From Thermococcus thermotolerans (lineage in GTDB: Archaea > Methanobacteriota_B > Thermococci > Thermococcales > Thermococcaceae), in assembly GCF_024707485.1 (NCBI RefSeq), contig NZ_CP102602.1, positions 1,426,001 through 1,490,000 of the forward strand: DNA of 64,000 nt, read 5' to 3'. Below the pieces are notes generated by a model. It was not told where the DNA came from and searched no databases. It saw nothing but the letters and a program-made list of their open reading frames with translations. The position numbers were made by a program, and so were the translations under genes. Position 1 is the stretch's first letter. The number at the start of each line of letters is the position of its first letter. Shown piece after piece: positions 9,136-19,810 of the stretch.

Positions 9136-9158
9136 TATATATATCACTGCCGATGATA
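9136..9158 (+). promoter_or_regulatory. mdx promoter: TATA box overlapping a Tgr (TGM) site
   Basis: GTATATATA (9135-9143) is a strong TATA box. Overlapping its end is TATCAC (9142-9147), a 5-bp spacer, and ATGATA (9153-9158), which matches the published Thermococcales glycolytic motif TATCAC-N5-GTGATA at 11 of 12 fixed positions. A site at or just downstream of the TATA box is the arrangement of Tgr-repressed sugar-uptake genes, so maltodextrin-dependent release of Tgr should switch on the cluster. Confidence 0.75.
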
Positions 9159-9161
9159 CTA

Positions 9162-10549
<1,388 letters not shown>

Positions 10550-10587
10550 AGCCTTTTCCCTTTTCCTACCTTTTTGGAGGGATTGGG

Positions 10588-11487
10588 ATGAAAAAAATCA
10601 CGACAATCGCCGTGTTTCTGATACTCCCCGGAATAGCAGCGTTCCTGTTCTTCAACCTGTGGCCGATAGTGTACTCCATCTACCTGGCCTTCACCAACGC
10701 TCAGCTCGGAAACTTCCCAATTCAGGCACCGCAGGCACCAAAGCTGACCTTTGTGGGGCTGGACAACTTCAGGTGGATACTGGGCGACGAGAAGTTCAGG
10801 AGCGCATTCCTGTGGACGTGGCTGTTCGTGCTGACGAGCGTCACCCTCAAGGTCCTCGCTGGAATCTTCCTCAGCCTGCTCTACAACAGCAAGTACGTTA
10901 AGGGGAAGATGGTTTACCGCTCGCTTTTGATAATCCCCTGGGCGCTCCCTCTCCTGTTCTCCGTTACCGTGTGGAAGTTCATGTTTGACCCGATTTTTGG
11001 CCCCATAAACCAGATGCTCAAATCCCTCGGGGTCCAAACGCTCCCGAACTGGATTAACGACCCGCTCTGGGGCTTTCTGGCCTTGAACATTATCGAGGTA
11101 TGGCTGGCGTATCCGTTCATGATAACGGTCATAACCGCCGCCCTCCAGTCGGTTCCCGAGACGCTGGTAGAGGCGGCAATAATAGATGGTGCCAGCTACT
11201 GGCAGAGGATAAGGCACGTGGTTCTTCCCATAGTGGGCAAGCCGATAGCCTTTGCCACAATACTAACCAGCGCGGCCAGCTTCCAGTACTTCATGGTGCC
11301 CTACATCTACAACGCGGGCCTCTTCGAGGACAAGTTCATACTGCTCTACGGTTTCAGGAAGGCCTTCGGTGCGACGCCCCACTACGGCAGGGCAGCGGCG
11401 GTGATGATAATAGCGACCCTCGTTCTGGCGATCTACATGTACGTCAACGTTAGGATAACCAGGCTCCAGGAGGGTGCTAAAGGATGA
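10588..11487 (+). CDS. Maltodextrin ABC transporter permease (MalF type)
   Basis: A 299-residue inner-membrane permease with six membrane spans. It begins KKITTIAVFLILPGIAAFLFFNLWPIVYSIYLAF, the usual first span and periplasmic entry of MalF/UgpA-type subunits. The cytoplasmic EAA loop that docks to the ATPase is EAAIIDGASYWQRIRHVVLPI (about residues 192-212). Unlike E. coli MalF it lacks the large second periplasmic loop. It follows mdxE by 38 bp after GGAGGGATTGGG and overlaps the next permease by 4 bp (ATGA), so the two are translated together. Confidence 0.92.
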   Translation: MKKITTIAVFLILPGIAAFLFFNLWPIVYSIYLAFTNAQLGNFPIQAPQAPKLTFVGLDNFRWILGDEKFRSAFLWTWLFVLTSVTLKVLAGIFLSLLYNSKYVKGKMVYRSLLIIPWALPLLFSVTVWKFMFDPIFGPINQMLKSLGVQTLPNWINDPLWGFLALNIIEVWLAYPFMITVITAALQSVPETLVEAAIIDGASYWQRIRHVVLPIVGKPIAFATILTSAASFQYFMVPYIYNAGLFEDKFILLYGFRKAFGATPHYGRAAAVMIIATLVLAIYMYVNVRITRLQEGAKG

Positions 11488-12752
11488 GGGGCATGAGAAA
11501 GGGTGAGGCTCTGAGGAGCCTCGTGCTCACGGCACTGGCAGTGTTCGTCATGTTCATAATACTCTTCCCGGTCTACTACATCTTCGTGGTCTCAATAAGT
11601 CCCGGCTCAACACTCGCAACCACCGAGTTTCATCTGATTCCCCAGAACGTTAGCCTTGACTCATATAGGGAGGTGCTCTTCGGGTTCAAGGGCAGCAAGA
11701 TAAGCGAAAACTTCACGGGAACCATTGAAGGCAGCGCCAACATCCAGGACGGAAAGCTCTACATTACCAACGGTAAGCTCATCGGAAAGGTCAGGTATGG
11801 GCCTTTCACCGGGCTTACGTTTGAAATACCGCTGTCCAATGCGGTCTTCGAGGTCTCCGCGGGCGAAAATGTGCAGGGACAGCTGAAAGGGAACGTTAAG
11901 GGGCTGTTCGTCCTCACCAGAGTCAACGATGACGGGAGCATCGGCTTCGGACTTGTGAGAAATCTAGAAATCACAAGCGGCGAGCTCGGAGGAACTTCAT
12001 TCTCAGGAATACTCCTCCAGGGGCCGACAGGGAAGAACTACATAGTCATCAGGAACTCAGGAAAGGTCACCTTCACAAGGGTGGGAATGTTCGTCAACTC
12101 GGTGTTCTTTGGCTACCTCAAGAACAGCCTCATAATAGCCGGTCTGGCGGTGCTGTTGACCCTCATCTTCGTTGTCCCAGCGGCCTATGCATTCTCGCGC
12201 ATGAAGTTCTTCGGAAGGGACCACGTCCTGTACTTCTACCTGATGTTCACACAGGTCGCTGGAGGTCTCGGCATAGCGGGCCTTATAGCGCTCTACGGCA
12301 TGATAGTCAAGCTCGGCCTCTACGACAAGCTACCGGTTCTGTCCTTCATCTACGCTGCAGGCGGCGTGCCTTTCAACACGTGGCTCCTGAAGGGCTACAT
12401 CGACTCCATCAGCCCGGACTTCGACGAAGCTGCACTCGTTGACGGCGCCAGCTACCTCCAGATAATCAGGTACGTGCTCCTTCCGATGGCCCTGCCGGGA
12501 ATAGCGACCGTTGCGATATTCGCCTTCATAGGAGGCTGGACCGAGTTCATCCTGGCGAGCCTCCTCCTGACCGAGAAGAACCAGCCCCTCGCGGTCTGGA
12601 TATACCTGCTCATGGGCGGCATCGGCAGGGGCATTGACTGGAGCTACTTTGGAGCGGCTGCCCTGCTCTTCGCCCTGCCGGTGTTCGTGATGTTCATGCT
12701 CGCCCAGAACTACATAAGGAGCGGCCTCACGATCGGAGGCCTGAAGGAATGA
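11484..12752 (+). CDS. Maltodextrin ABC transporter permease (MalG type) with large external insertion
   Basis: A 422-residue permease, much longer than the usual 275-300 residues of MalG. After the first span (VFVMFIILFPVYYIFVVSISPGS) it carries about 135 extra residues (about 70-205) that are beta-rich, with repeated short strands around NFTGTIEGSANIQDGKL and GKVRYGPFTGLTF. The ordinary five remaining spans follow. The EAA loop is EAALVDGASYLQIIRYVLLP and the C-terminus ends GLTIGGLKE, as in MalG. The insertion would face the outside and could touch the binding protein, the substrate or the S-layer. The ATG overlaps the preceding stop, with GGAGGGTGCTAAAGG as ribosome site. Confidence 0.9.
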   Translation: MRGMRKGEALRSLVLTALAVFVMFIILFPVYYIFVVSISPGSTLATTEFHLIPQNVSLDSYREVLFGFKGSKISENFTGTIEGSANIQDGKLYITNGKLIGKVRYGPFTGLTFEIPLSNAVFEVSAGENVQGQLKGNVKGLFVLTRVNDDGSIGFGLVRNLEITSGELGGTSFSGILLQGPTGKNYIVIRNSGKVTFTRVGMFVNSVFFGYLKNSLIIAGLAVLLTLIFVVPAAYAFSRMKFFGRDHVLYFYLMFTQVAGGLGIAGLIALYGMIVKLGLYDKLPVLSFIYAAGGVPFNTWLLKGYIDSISPDFDEAALVDGASYLQIIRYVLLPMALPGIATVAIFAFIGGWTEFILASLLLTEKNQPLAVWIYLLMGGIGRGIDWSYFGAAALLFALPVFVMFMLAQNYIRSGLTIGGLKE

Positions 12753-12761
12753 GGTGATAGC

Positions 12762-15700
12762 ATGAAGAGATGGATTGCCCTGCTGCTGGCAATACTCGTT
12801 GTGGGGAGCATCGTTGGAGCGAACGTTAAGACCGTTGGAGCGGCTGAACCAAAGCCGCTGAACGTGATAATAGTCTGGCACCAGCACCAGCCCTACTACT
12901 ACGACCCGATTCAGGACATCTATACCAGACCGTGGGTCAGGCTCCACGCGGCAAACAACTACTGGAAGATGGCCTACTACCTCAGCCAGTACCCGGACGT
13001 CCACGCCACCATCGATTTATCGGGCTCGCTCATAGCCCAGCTCGCCGGCTACATGAACGGCGCCAAGGACAACTACCAGATAGTCACCGAGAAGATAGCC
13101 AACGGGGAGCCCCTCACCGTTGGCGAGAAGTGGTTCATGCTCCAGGCACCGGGAGGGTTCTTCGACCACACCATCCCCTGGAACGGCGAGCCGATAACCG
13201 ACCCCAACGGCAACCCGATAAGGGACTTCTGGGACCGCTACACAGAGCTGAAGAACAAGATGATGGCTGCAAAGGCCAAGTACGCCAATCTGCCACTTGA
13301 GGAGCAGAAGGTGGCAGTGACCAACGAGTTCACCGAGCAGGACTACATAGACCTCGCTGTGCTCTTCAACCTCGCGTGGATAGACTACAACTACATAATG
13401 ACCCACCCCGAGCTCAAGGCCCTCTACGACAAGGTTGACGAGGGCAGTTACACGAGGGCGGACGTTAAGACCGTTCTCGACGCCCAGATGTGGCTCCTCA
13501 ACCACACCTTCGAGGAGCACGAGAAGATAAACCTCCTCCTCGGAAACGGCAACGTCGAGGTCACGGTAGTTCCCTATGCGCATCCAATAGGGCCGATACT
13601 CAACGACTTCGGCTGGGAGAGCGACTTTGATGAGCACGTCAAGAAGGCGGACGAGCTATACAAACAGTACCTCGGCGGTGGAACGGCCCTTCCGAAGGGT
13701 GGATGGGCGGCTGAGAGTGCCCTAAACGACAAGACCCTCGAAATACTGGCCGACAACGGCTGGCAGTGGGTCATGACCGACCAGATGGTTCTCGGGAAGC
13801 TCGGAATAGAGGGAACCGTCGAGAACTACTACAAACCCTGGGTGGCTGAGTTCAACGGGAAGAAAATCTACCTCTTCCCGAGAGATCACGCGCTCAGCGA
13901 CCGCGTTGGCTTTACCTACGGTGGAATGAACCAGTACCAGGCTGTTGAAGACTTCGTTAACGAGCTCCTCAAGCTCCAGAAGCAGAACTACGATGGTTCT
14001 CTGGTCTATGTCGTCACCCTCGACGGCGAGAACCCGTGGGAGCACTATCCATACGACGGCAAACTCTTCCTCACCGAGCTCTACAAGAAGCTGACCGAAC
14101 TCCAGGAGCAGGGCCTCATAAGAACCCTCACCCCGAGCGAGTACATCCAGCTCTACGGAGACAAGGCAAACAAGCTCACGCCGCAGATGATGGAGAGGCT
14201 GAACCTTACGGGCGACAACGTTAACGCCCTCCTCAAGGCCCAGAGCCTCGGCGAGCTCTACGACATGGTCGGGGTTAAGGAGGAGATGCAGTGGCCCGAG
14301 AGCAGCTGGATAGACGGAACCCTCTCAACGTGGATTGGTGAGCCCCAGGAAAACTACGGCTGGTACTGGCTCTACCTGGCGAGAAAGACCCTCATGGAGA
14401 ACAAGGACAGGATGGGCCAGGCGGACTGGGAGAGGGCCTACGAGTACCTGCTGAGGGCTGAGGCGAGCGACTGGTTCTGGTGGTACGGAAGCGACCAGGA
14501 CAGCGGGCAGGACTACACCTTCGACCGCTACCTGAAGACCTACCTCTACGAGATGTACAAGCTAGCCGGAGTCGAGCCGCCGAGCTACCTCTTCGGAAAC
14601 TACTTCCCGGACGGTGAGCCCTACACCACGAGGGCCCTCGTCGGACTTAAAGAGGGTGAAATCAAGAACTTCTCCAGCATGTCGCCAAGCTCAAGCGGTG
14701 TGAGCGTTTACTTCGATGGGGATGGACTGCACTTCGTCGTTAAGGGCAACCTCAACGAGTTCGAGGTGAGCATCTGGGAGAAGGGCAAGCGCGTCGGAAA
14801 CACCTTCACGCTCCTCCAGGAAAAGCCGGGCGAGCTGCGCTACTCAATGTTCCCGTTCTCCAGGGACAGCGTCGGACTGATGATAACCAAGCACATCGTT
14901 TACCGGAACGGCAAGGCGGAAATCTACGGTGCAACCGACTACGAGAGCAATGAGAAGCTCGGGGAGGCGACCGTCAAGGAGACGAGCGGGGGAATCGAGG
15001 TGGTTGTCCCCTTCGACTACATAGAGACCCCAGATGACTTCTACTTCGCGGTCTCGACCGTCAAAGACGGAAACCTTGATGTGATAAGCACCCCAGTGGA
15101 GCTCAGGCTCCCGACGGAGGTCAAGGGAGTTCCCATAGTGGACATAACCGACCCGGAGGGAGATGACTATGGTCCGGGAACCTACACCTACCCGACCGAT
15201 AAGGTCTTCGTTGAGGGGGCCTTTGACCTCCTCCGCTTCAGGATGCTCGAACAGACCGACAGCTACGTTATGGAGTTCTACTTCAAGAACCTCGGTGGCA
15301 ACCCGTGGAACGGGCCGAACGGCTTCAGCCTCCAGATAATCGAGGTCTACCTCGACTTCAAGGACGGCGGTAACAGCTCGGCTATTAAGATGTTCCCGGA
15401 CGGGCCGGGAGCCAACGTCAACCTCGACCCCGACCACCCGTGGGACGTTGCATTCAGGATAGCCGGCTGGGACTACGGAAACCTGATAGTTCTTCCAAAC
15501 GGAACGGCACTACAGGGTGAGATGCAGATTTCAGCCGACCCGGTCAAGAACGCGATAATAGTCAAAGTCCCGAAGAAGTACATTCAGATAAACGAGGATT
15601 ACGGTCTCTGGGGAGTCGTCCTCACGGGAAGCCAAGACGGCTACGGTCCGGACAAGTGGAGACCGGTAGCCGTCGAAGCAGAGCAGTGGAAGGTCGGTGG

Positions 15701-16811
15701 AGCAGACCCACAGGCGGTTATCAACAACGTTGCCCCGCGCGTTATGGACCTGCTCGCTCCTGCCGGCTTCAAGCCGACCCAGGAGGAGCAGTTAAGCTCG
15801 TACGACGCCAACGAGATAAAGCTCGCCACGGTCAAGGCGCTTCCGCTCCTCAAGCAGGGCATAGTCGTGAACGACCCGGAGGGGGACGACCACGGTCCAG
15901 GAACCTACACCTACCCGACCGACAAGGTTTTCGTTCCGGGCCACCTCGACCTGCTCAAGTTCAAGATGGTGGAGGGTAGCGACGACTGGACGCTGGAGTT
16001 CTACTTCAAAGAGCTTGGAGGCAACCCGTGGAACGGACCCAACGGCTTCAGCCTCCAGATAATCGAGGCCTACTTTGACTTCAAGGACGGTGGAAACACG
16101 AGCGCCATCAAAATGTTCCCGGATGGACCGGGAAGCAACGTCCAGCTCGACCCAGCCCACCCGTGGGACTTGGCCCTTAGAATAGCCGGCTGGGACTACG
16201 GAAACCTCATCGTCCTCCCGGACGGAACCTCAATACAGGGAGAGCTCCAGATATCCGCGGATCCCACAAGGAACGCTATAGTGGTCAAAGTTCCGAAGAA
16301 GTACCTGAGCATCTCGGACTACGGCCTCTACGCTTCAATCCTCGTCGGCTCCCAGGACGGCTTTGGGCCGGACAAGTGGAGGCCCGTCGCCGTTCAGGCA
16401 GAACAGTGGAAGCTCGGAGGGGCAGATCCGCAGGCAGTCATAGACAACCTCGCGCCGAGGGTCGTTGACATGCTCATCCCGGAGGGCTTCAAGCCGACTC
16501 AGGAGGAGCAGTTAAGCTCCTACGACCTTGAGAAGAAGACCCTGGCCACGGTGCTCATGATATCGCTCGTTGAGGGAACCGGTGGCGAGCAACCGACGCC
16601 GACAGAGACCCCGACTGAAACTAAAACCGAGACCACATCAACACCCAGCGAGACGACGACCACCCCGAGTGAAACAACTACCACTCCATCAACAACCAGC
16701 CCCAGTGAGACCACCACAACGACCACCCCCGAAGAAGGCGGCGGAATCTGCGGTCCGGGAATAATACTTGCCCTTGCAGTGGCACCGCTCCTCCTCAGGA
16801 GGAGGCGCTGA
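12762..16811 (+). CDS. apu: Secreted GH57 amylopullulanase with surface anchor
   Basis: A 1349-residue extracellular enzyme that cuts alpha-1,4 and alpha-1,6 bonds in starch and pullulan. Residues 1-28 are a signal peptide ending VGAAEP. GH57 motifs are present in order: WHQHQP (about 39-44), YAHPI (about 273), GGWAAES with the nucleophile Glu (about 317), FPRDHALSDRVGF with the acid Asp (about 372-384), and LDGENPWEHY (about 418). Two long repeats (about 790-1025 and 1032-1270), each starting DPEGDD, resemble the SLH-like/glucodextranase C-terminal binding module. A Thr/Ser/Pro linker leads to a C-terminal CGPG, hydrophobic span and Arg tail, the CGP-CTERM sorting signal of Thermococcales. 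Its products should feed the transporter genes on either side. Confidence 0.93.
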   Translation: MKRWIALLLAILVVGSIVGANVKTVGAAEPKPLNVIIVWHQHQPYYYDPIQDIYTRPWVRLHAANNYWKMAYYLSQYPDVHATIDLSGSLIAQLAGYMNGAKDNYQIVTEKIANGEPLTVGEKWFMLQAPGGFFDHTIPWNGEPITDPNGNPIRDFWDRYTELKNKMMAAKAKYANLPLEEQKVAVTNEFTEQDYIDLAVLFNLAWIDYNYIMTHPELKALYDKVDEGSYTRADVKTVLDAQMWLLNHTFEEHEKINLLLGNGNVEVTVVPYAHPIGPILNDFGWESDFDEHVKKADELYKQYLGGGTALPKGGWAAESALNDKTLEILADNGWQWVMTDQMVLGKLGIEGTVENYYKPWVAEFNGKKIYLFPRDHALSDRVGFTYGGMNQYQAVEDFVNELLKLQKQNYDGSLVYVVTLDGENPWEHYPYDGKLFLTELYKKLTELQEQGLIRTLTPSEYIQLYGDKANKLTPQMMERLNLTGDNVNALLKAQSLGELYDMVGVKEEMQWPESSWIDGTLSTWIGEPQENYGWYWLYLARKTLMENKDRMGQADWERAYEYLLRAEASDWFWWYGSDQDSGQDYTFDRYLKTYLYEMYKLAGVEPPSYLFGNYFPDGEPYTTRALVGLKEGEIKNFSSMSPSSSGVSVYFDGDGLHFVVKGNLNEFEVSIWEKGKRVGNTFTLLQEKPGELRYSMFPFSRDSVGLMITKHIVYRNGKAEIYGATDYESNEKLGEATVKETSGGIEVVVPFDYIETPDDFYFAVSTVKDGNLDVISTPVELRLPTEVKGVPIVDITDPEGDDYGPGTYTYPTDKVFVEGAFDLLRFRMLEQTDSYVMEFYFKNLGGNPWNGPNGFSLQIIEVYLDFKDGGNSSAIKMFPDGPGANVNLDPDHPWDVAFRIAGWDYGNLIVLPNGTALQGEMQISADPVKNAIIVKVPKKYIQINEDYGLWGVVLTGSQDGYGPDKWRPVAVEAEQWKVGGADPQAVINNVAPRVMDLLAPAGFKPTQEEQLSSYDANEIKLATVKALPLLKQGIVVNDPEGDDHGPGTYTYPTDKVFVPGHLDLLKFKMVEGSDDWTLEFYFKELGGNPWNGPNGFSLQIIEAYFDFKDGGNTSAIKMFPDGPGSNVQLDPAHPWDLALRIAGWDYGNLIVLPDGTSIQGELQISADPTRNAIVVKVPKKYLSISDYGLYASILVGSQDGFGPDKWRPVAVQAEQWKLGGADPQAVIDNLAPRVVDMLIPEGFKPTQEEQLSSYDLEKKTLATVLMISLVEGTGGEQPTPTETPTETKTETTSTPSETTTTPSETTTTPSTTSPSETTTTTTPEEGGGICGPGIILALAVAPLLLRRRR

Positions 16812-16843
16812 CCCCCAATTTTTTCCTTTTGAGAGGTGAGAAC

Positions 16844-17962
16844 ATGGCGGAAGTAAAGCTCATCGGTGTGTGGAAGCGGTTCGGGGACTTCACGGCTGTT
16901 AAGGATATGAATCTTCACGTTAAGGATGGGGAATTCATGATCCTCCTCGGGCCAAGCGGCTGCGGGAAAACAACAACCCTGAGAATGATCTCCGGCCTGG
17001 AAGAACCCACAAAAGGCCAAATCTACATTGGGGATAAGCTAGTCGCCGACCCGGAAAAAGGCGTCTTCATCCCCCCAAAAGACCGGGACATAGCCATGGT
17101 CTTCCAGAGCTACGCATTATACCCCCACATGACAGTCTACGACAACATAGCCTTCCCCCTCAAACTCAGAAAAGTTCCAAAACAGGAGATCGACCAGCGC
17201 GTCAGAGAAGTCGCGGAAATGCTCGGCTTGACAGAGCTCCTCAAAAGAAAACCGAGAGAACTCTCTGGCGGTCAAAGACAGCGCGTAGCATTGGGCAGGG
17301 CAATCGTGAGAAAACCTCAAGTCTTCCTCATGGACGAACCACTCAGCAACCTGGATGCAAAACTCAGGGTAAAAATGCGCGCGGAACTCAAGAGACTCCA
17401 GAAGCAACTGGGAGTAACCACCATTTACGTGACTCACGATCAAGTTGAAGCCATGACCATGGGTGATAGAATAGCAGTCATAAACGCTGGCGTTTTACAA
17501 CAAGTGGGCACGCCAGAAGAGGTCTACGACAAACCAGCGAACACTTTCGTTGCAGGCTTCATTGGTTCACCACCAATGAACTTCATGGATGCAACAATAA
17601 CAGAGGACGGTTTTGCCGACTTTGGGGAATTCAAGCTCAAACTCCTCCCGGATCAAGTTGAAGTTCTCCGCGAGGAGGGCTTGATTGGAAAGGAAGTCAT
17701 CTTTGGCATTCGCCCAGAGGACGTTTACGATGCAATGTTCGCTCAAGTGAAAGTTCCAGGGGAGAACATGGTTAGAGCAACGGTTGACATTATCGAGAAC
17801 TTAGGGAGTGAAAAGATAGTCCACTTGCGCGTTGGGGAAGTGACGTTCTTGGGAGCCTTCCGCTCGGAGTCCAAGGTGAAGGAAGGCCAGGAGATTGATG
17901 TGGTATTCGACATGCGCAAGGCCCACGTCTTTGAAAAGGGGAGCGGAAAGGCAGTGTTCTGA
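16844..17962 (+). CDS. malK: Maltodextrin ABC transporter ATPase (MalK/MsmX type)
   Basis: 372 residues from ATG 16844 after GAGAGGTGAG; a TTG 15 nt upstream is in frame but less likely. It has Walker A GPSGCGKTT, the ABC signature LSGGQRQR, Walker B VFLMDEPLSNLDAK, the His switch YVTHDQ and a C-terminal TOBE regulatory domain (about 240-372, GIRPEDVYDA). It should power the two permeases encoded upstream of the amylopullulanase. The middle of the gene (about 17.05-17.6 kb) uses AAA, AGA, CCA and GCA codons more than its neighbours do, which hints at gene conversion with a MalK paralogue. Confidence 0.93.
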   Translation: MAEVKLIGVWKRFGDFTAVKDMNLHVKDGEFMILLGPSGCGKTTTLRMISGLEEPTKGQIYIGDKLVADPEKGVFIPPKDRDIAMVFQSYALYPHMTVYDNIAFPLKLRKVPKQEIDQRVREVAEMLGLTELLKRKPRELSGGQRQRVALGRAIVRKPQVFLMDEPLSNLDAKLRVKMRAELKRLQKQLGVTTIYVTHDQVEAMTMGDRIAVINAGVLQQVGTPEEVYDKPANTFVAGFIGSPPMNFMDATITEDGFADFGEFKLKLLPDQVEVLREEGLIGKEVIFGIRPEDVYDAMFAQVKVPGENMVRATVDIIENLGSEKIVHLRVGEVTFLGAFRSESKVKEGQEIDVVFDMRKAHVFEKGSGKAVF

Positions 17963-17994
17963 ATCTTTTTAAACCCCCCCTCCCATTTTCTCCC

Positions 17995-18399
17995 ATGCCA
18001 GTTGAGGATTTCGCGGAGTTTCTCGCGGGAAAAGTGCCCAAGGGGAAGATTGTGGAGCTTGGGGTAGGCTTCCAGTTCAAGGTGGCTCTTAGACTGAAGG
18101 AGCTCGGCTATGACGTTCTTGCTATAGATTGGAACCCGAAGTCCGTTAAGAAAGCGAAAGAGCTGGGCATCAACGCGGCTCGCGACGACCTCTTCAACCC
18201 GAGGCTTGAGCTCTACCACGGGGCAAAGGCGCTCTACTCGGTGAGGCCGACCCCTGAGATAGTAAGGCCCATCCTGAGTCTCGGAGAAAAGCTCGGTCTT
18301 CCAGTGTATATTCTCCCCCTAACGGGCGATGTGATGCCCAGGGGGATGAAACTGGTGAACTATCGAGGACTGCCCATATACGTAGCCAAACCTATTTAA
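17995..18399 (+). CDS. UPF0146 family protein
   Basis: A 134-residue cytoplasmic protein beginning MPVEDFAEFLAGKVPKGKIVELGVGFQFKVA. It resembles the nucleotide-binding half of a SAM-dependent methyltransferase: VELGVGFQFKVALRLKELGYDVLAIDWNP looks like motif I followed by the acidic residue that holds the ribose. There is no catalytic domain behind it. UPF0146 is conserved in archaea and has no established function. A TTTTTAAA box sits about 25-30 bp before the ATG, so the transcript is probably leaderless or nearly so. It sits between malK and the phosphohexomutase, each with its own promoter-like sequence. Confidence 0.85.
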   Translation: MPVEDFAEFLAGKVPKGKIVELGVGFQFKVALRLKELGYDVLAIDWNPKSVKKAKELGINAARDDLFNPRLELYHGAKALYSVRPTPEIVRPILSLGEKLGLPVYILPLTGDVMPRGMKLVNYRGLPIYVAKPI

Positions 18400-18428
18400 A
18401 CCGCCTCCCAAGTAGTTACGGTGGTGAT

Positions 18429-19793
18429 ATGAAGCTCTTCGGAACAGCTGGAATTAGAGGCGTCCTGTGGGAGAAGGTCACGCCTGAACTTGCAATGGAT
18501 ATCGGAAGGGCAATGGGGACGTACATCGATGGAGAAACGGTAGCCGTTGCGAGGGACGGAAGAACCTCAAGCGTAATGCTCCAGAGCGCCCTCATCTCCG
18601 GGCTTCTCTCGACGGGAAAGGAGGTTCTTGATTTCGGGTTGATACCAACGCCCGCTTTAGCATGGGGGACTCGTGAGTACGGCGATGGTGGGGTCATGAT
18701 TACAGCGAGCCACAACCCCCCCACTGACAACGGCATAAAGGTCTTCAACGGGGACGGGACTGAGTTCTACGTCGAGCAGGAGAGGGAGCTGGAGGGGCTC
18801 GTTTTCTCCGGAAGCTTCAGAAAGGCCGAGTGGGACGAGATAAAGACGGTGAAACCCACTGACATCATAGACGGCTACATTGGAGCAGTTCTCGACTTCG
18901 TGAACCACGAGACTAACCTGAAAGTCCTGTACGACGGCGCCAACGGTGCCGGGAGCGTTGTGGCGCCTTACCTGCTCCGCGAGATGGGGGCGAAAGTTAT
19001 AAGCGTCAACGCCCACGTGGACGGCCACTTCCCGGGAAGAAAGCCGGAGCCGAGGTACGAGAACATAGCCTACCTCGGGGAGCTGGCGAGGGAGCTCGGC
19101 GTTGACCTGGTCATAGCGCAGGACGGCGACGCCGACAGGATAGCTGTCTTCGACGAAAAGGGGAACTACATCAACGAGGACACAGTCATAGCGCTCTTCG
19201 CAAAGCTCTACGTGGAAGAGCACAGCGGCGGAACGGTCGTCGTTTCCATAGACACCGGCTCAAGGATAGACCACGTCGTTGAGAACGCCGGCGGTAGGGT
19301 TGTAAGAATTCCCCTCGGCCAGCCACACGACGGGATAAAGAGGTACGGGGCAATCTTCGCCGCCGAACCCTGGAAGCTGGTTCATCCAAAGTTCGGGCCC
19401 TGGATAGACAGCTTCGTGACCATGGGACTTCTCATAAAGCTCATAGACGAGCGCGGAAAGCCGCTCTCGGAGATAATCCGGGAGGAGATACCGACATACT
19501 ACCTCACCAAGAAGAACGTGAAGTGCCCGGACGAGTTCAAGGGTATTGCTCTTGAGGGGGCATACAATGCCCTCAAAGAGAAGCTGGGAGATGATGTTAA
19601 GGAGCTCCTCACGATTTCAGGCTACCGCTTCCAGCTGAAGGACGGCTCGTGGGTCCTCGTGAGACCGAGCGGCACCGAACCGAAGATCCGCGTCGTGGTT
19701 GAGGCCCCCAGCGAGAGGAGACGCGATGAGCTGTTTGAGCTGGCCTACGGAACCGTCAGAAAGGCCGTTGAAGAAGCCATGAAAAAGGGCTGA
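18429..19793 (+). CDS. glmM: Phosphohexomutase (phosphomannomutase/phosphoglucosamine mutase family)
   Basis: A 454-residue alpha-D-phosphohexomutase that moves phosphate between C1 and C6 of a hexose. The N-terminal GTAGIRG loop, the phospho-serine loop TASHNPPTDNGIK (about residues 96-108), the Mg-binding DGDADRIAVFD (about 236-246) and the C-terminal phosphate-binding RPSGTEPKIRV (about 417-427) are all present. Whether glucose, mannose or glucosamine phosphate is preferred cannot be told from the sequence; several paralogues occur in Thermococcales, so the symbol is tentative. The ATG follows GGTGGTGAT. Nearby glycogen and maltodextrin genes would fit interconversion of glucose 1- and 6-phosphate. 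Confidence 0.85.
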   Translation: MKLFGTAGIRGVLWEKVTPELAMDIGRAMGTYIDGETVAVARDGRTSSVMLQSALISGLLSTGKEVLDFGLIPTPALAWGTREYGDGGVMITASHNPPTDNGIKVFNGDGTEFYVEQERELEGLVFSGSFRKAEWDEIKTVKPTDIIDGYIGAVLDFVNHETNLKVLYDGANGAGSVVAPYLLREMGAKVISVNAHVDGHFPGRKPEPRYENIAYLGELARELGVDLVIAQDGDADRIAVFDEKGNYINEDTVIALFAKLYVEEHSGGTVVVSIDTGSRIDHVVENAGGRVVRIPLGQPHDGIKRYGAIFAAEPWKLVHPKFGPWIDSFVTMGLLIKLIDERGKPLSEIIREEIPTYYLTKKNVKCPDEFKGIALEGAYNALKEKLGDDVKELLTISGYRFQLKDGSWVLVRPSGTEPKIRVVVEAPSERRRDELFELAYGTVRKAVEEAMKKG

Positions 19794-19810
19794 GTCCCAA
19801 TTTTCCACTT

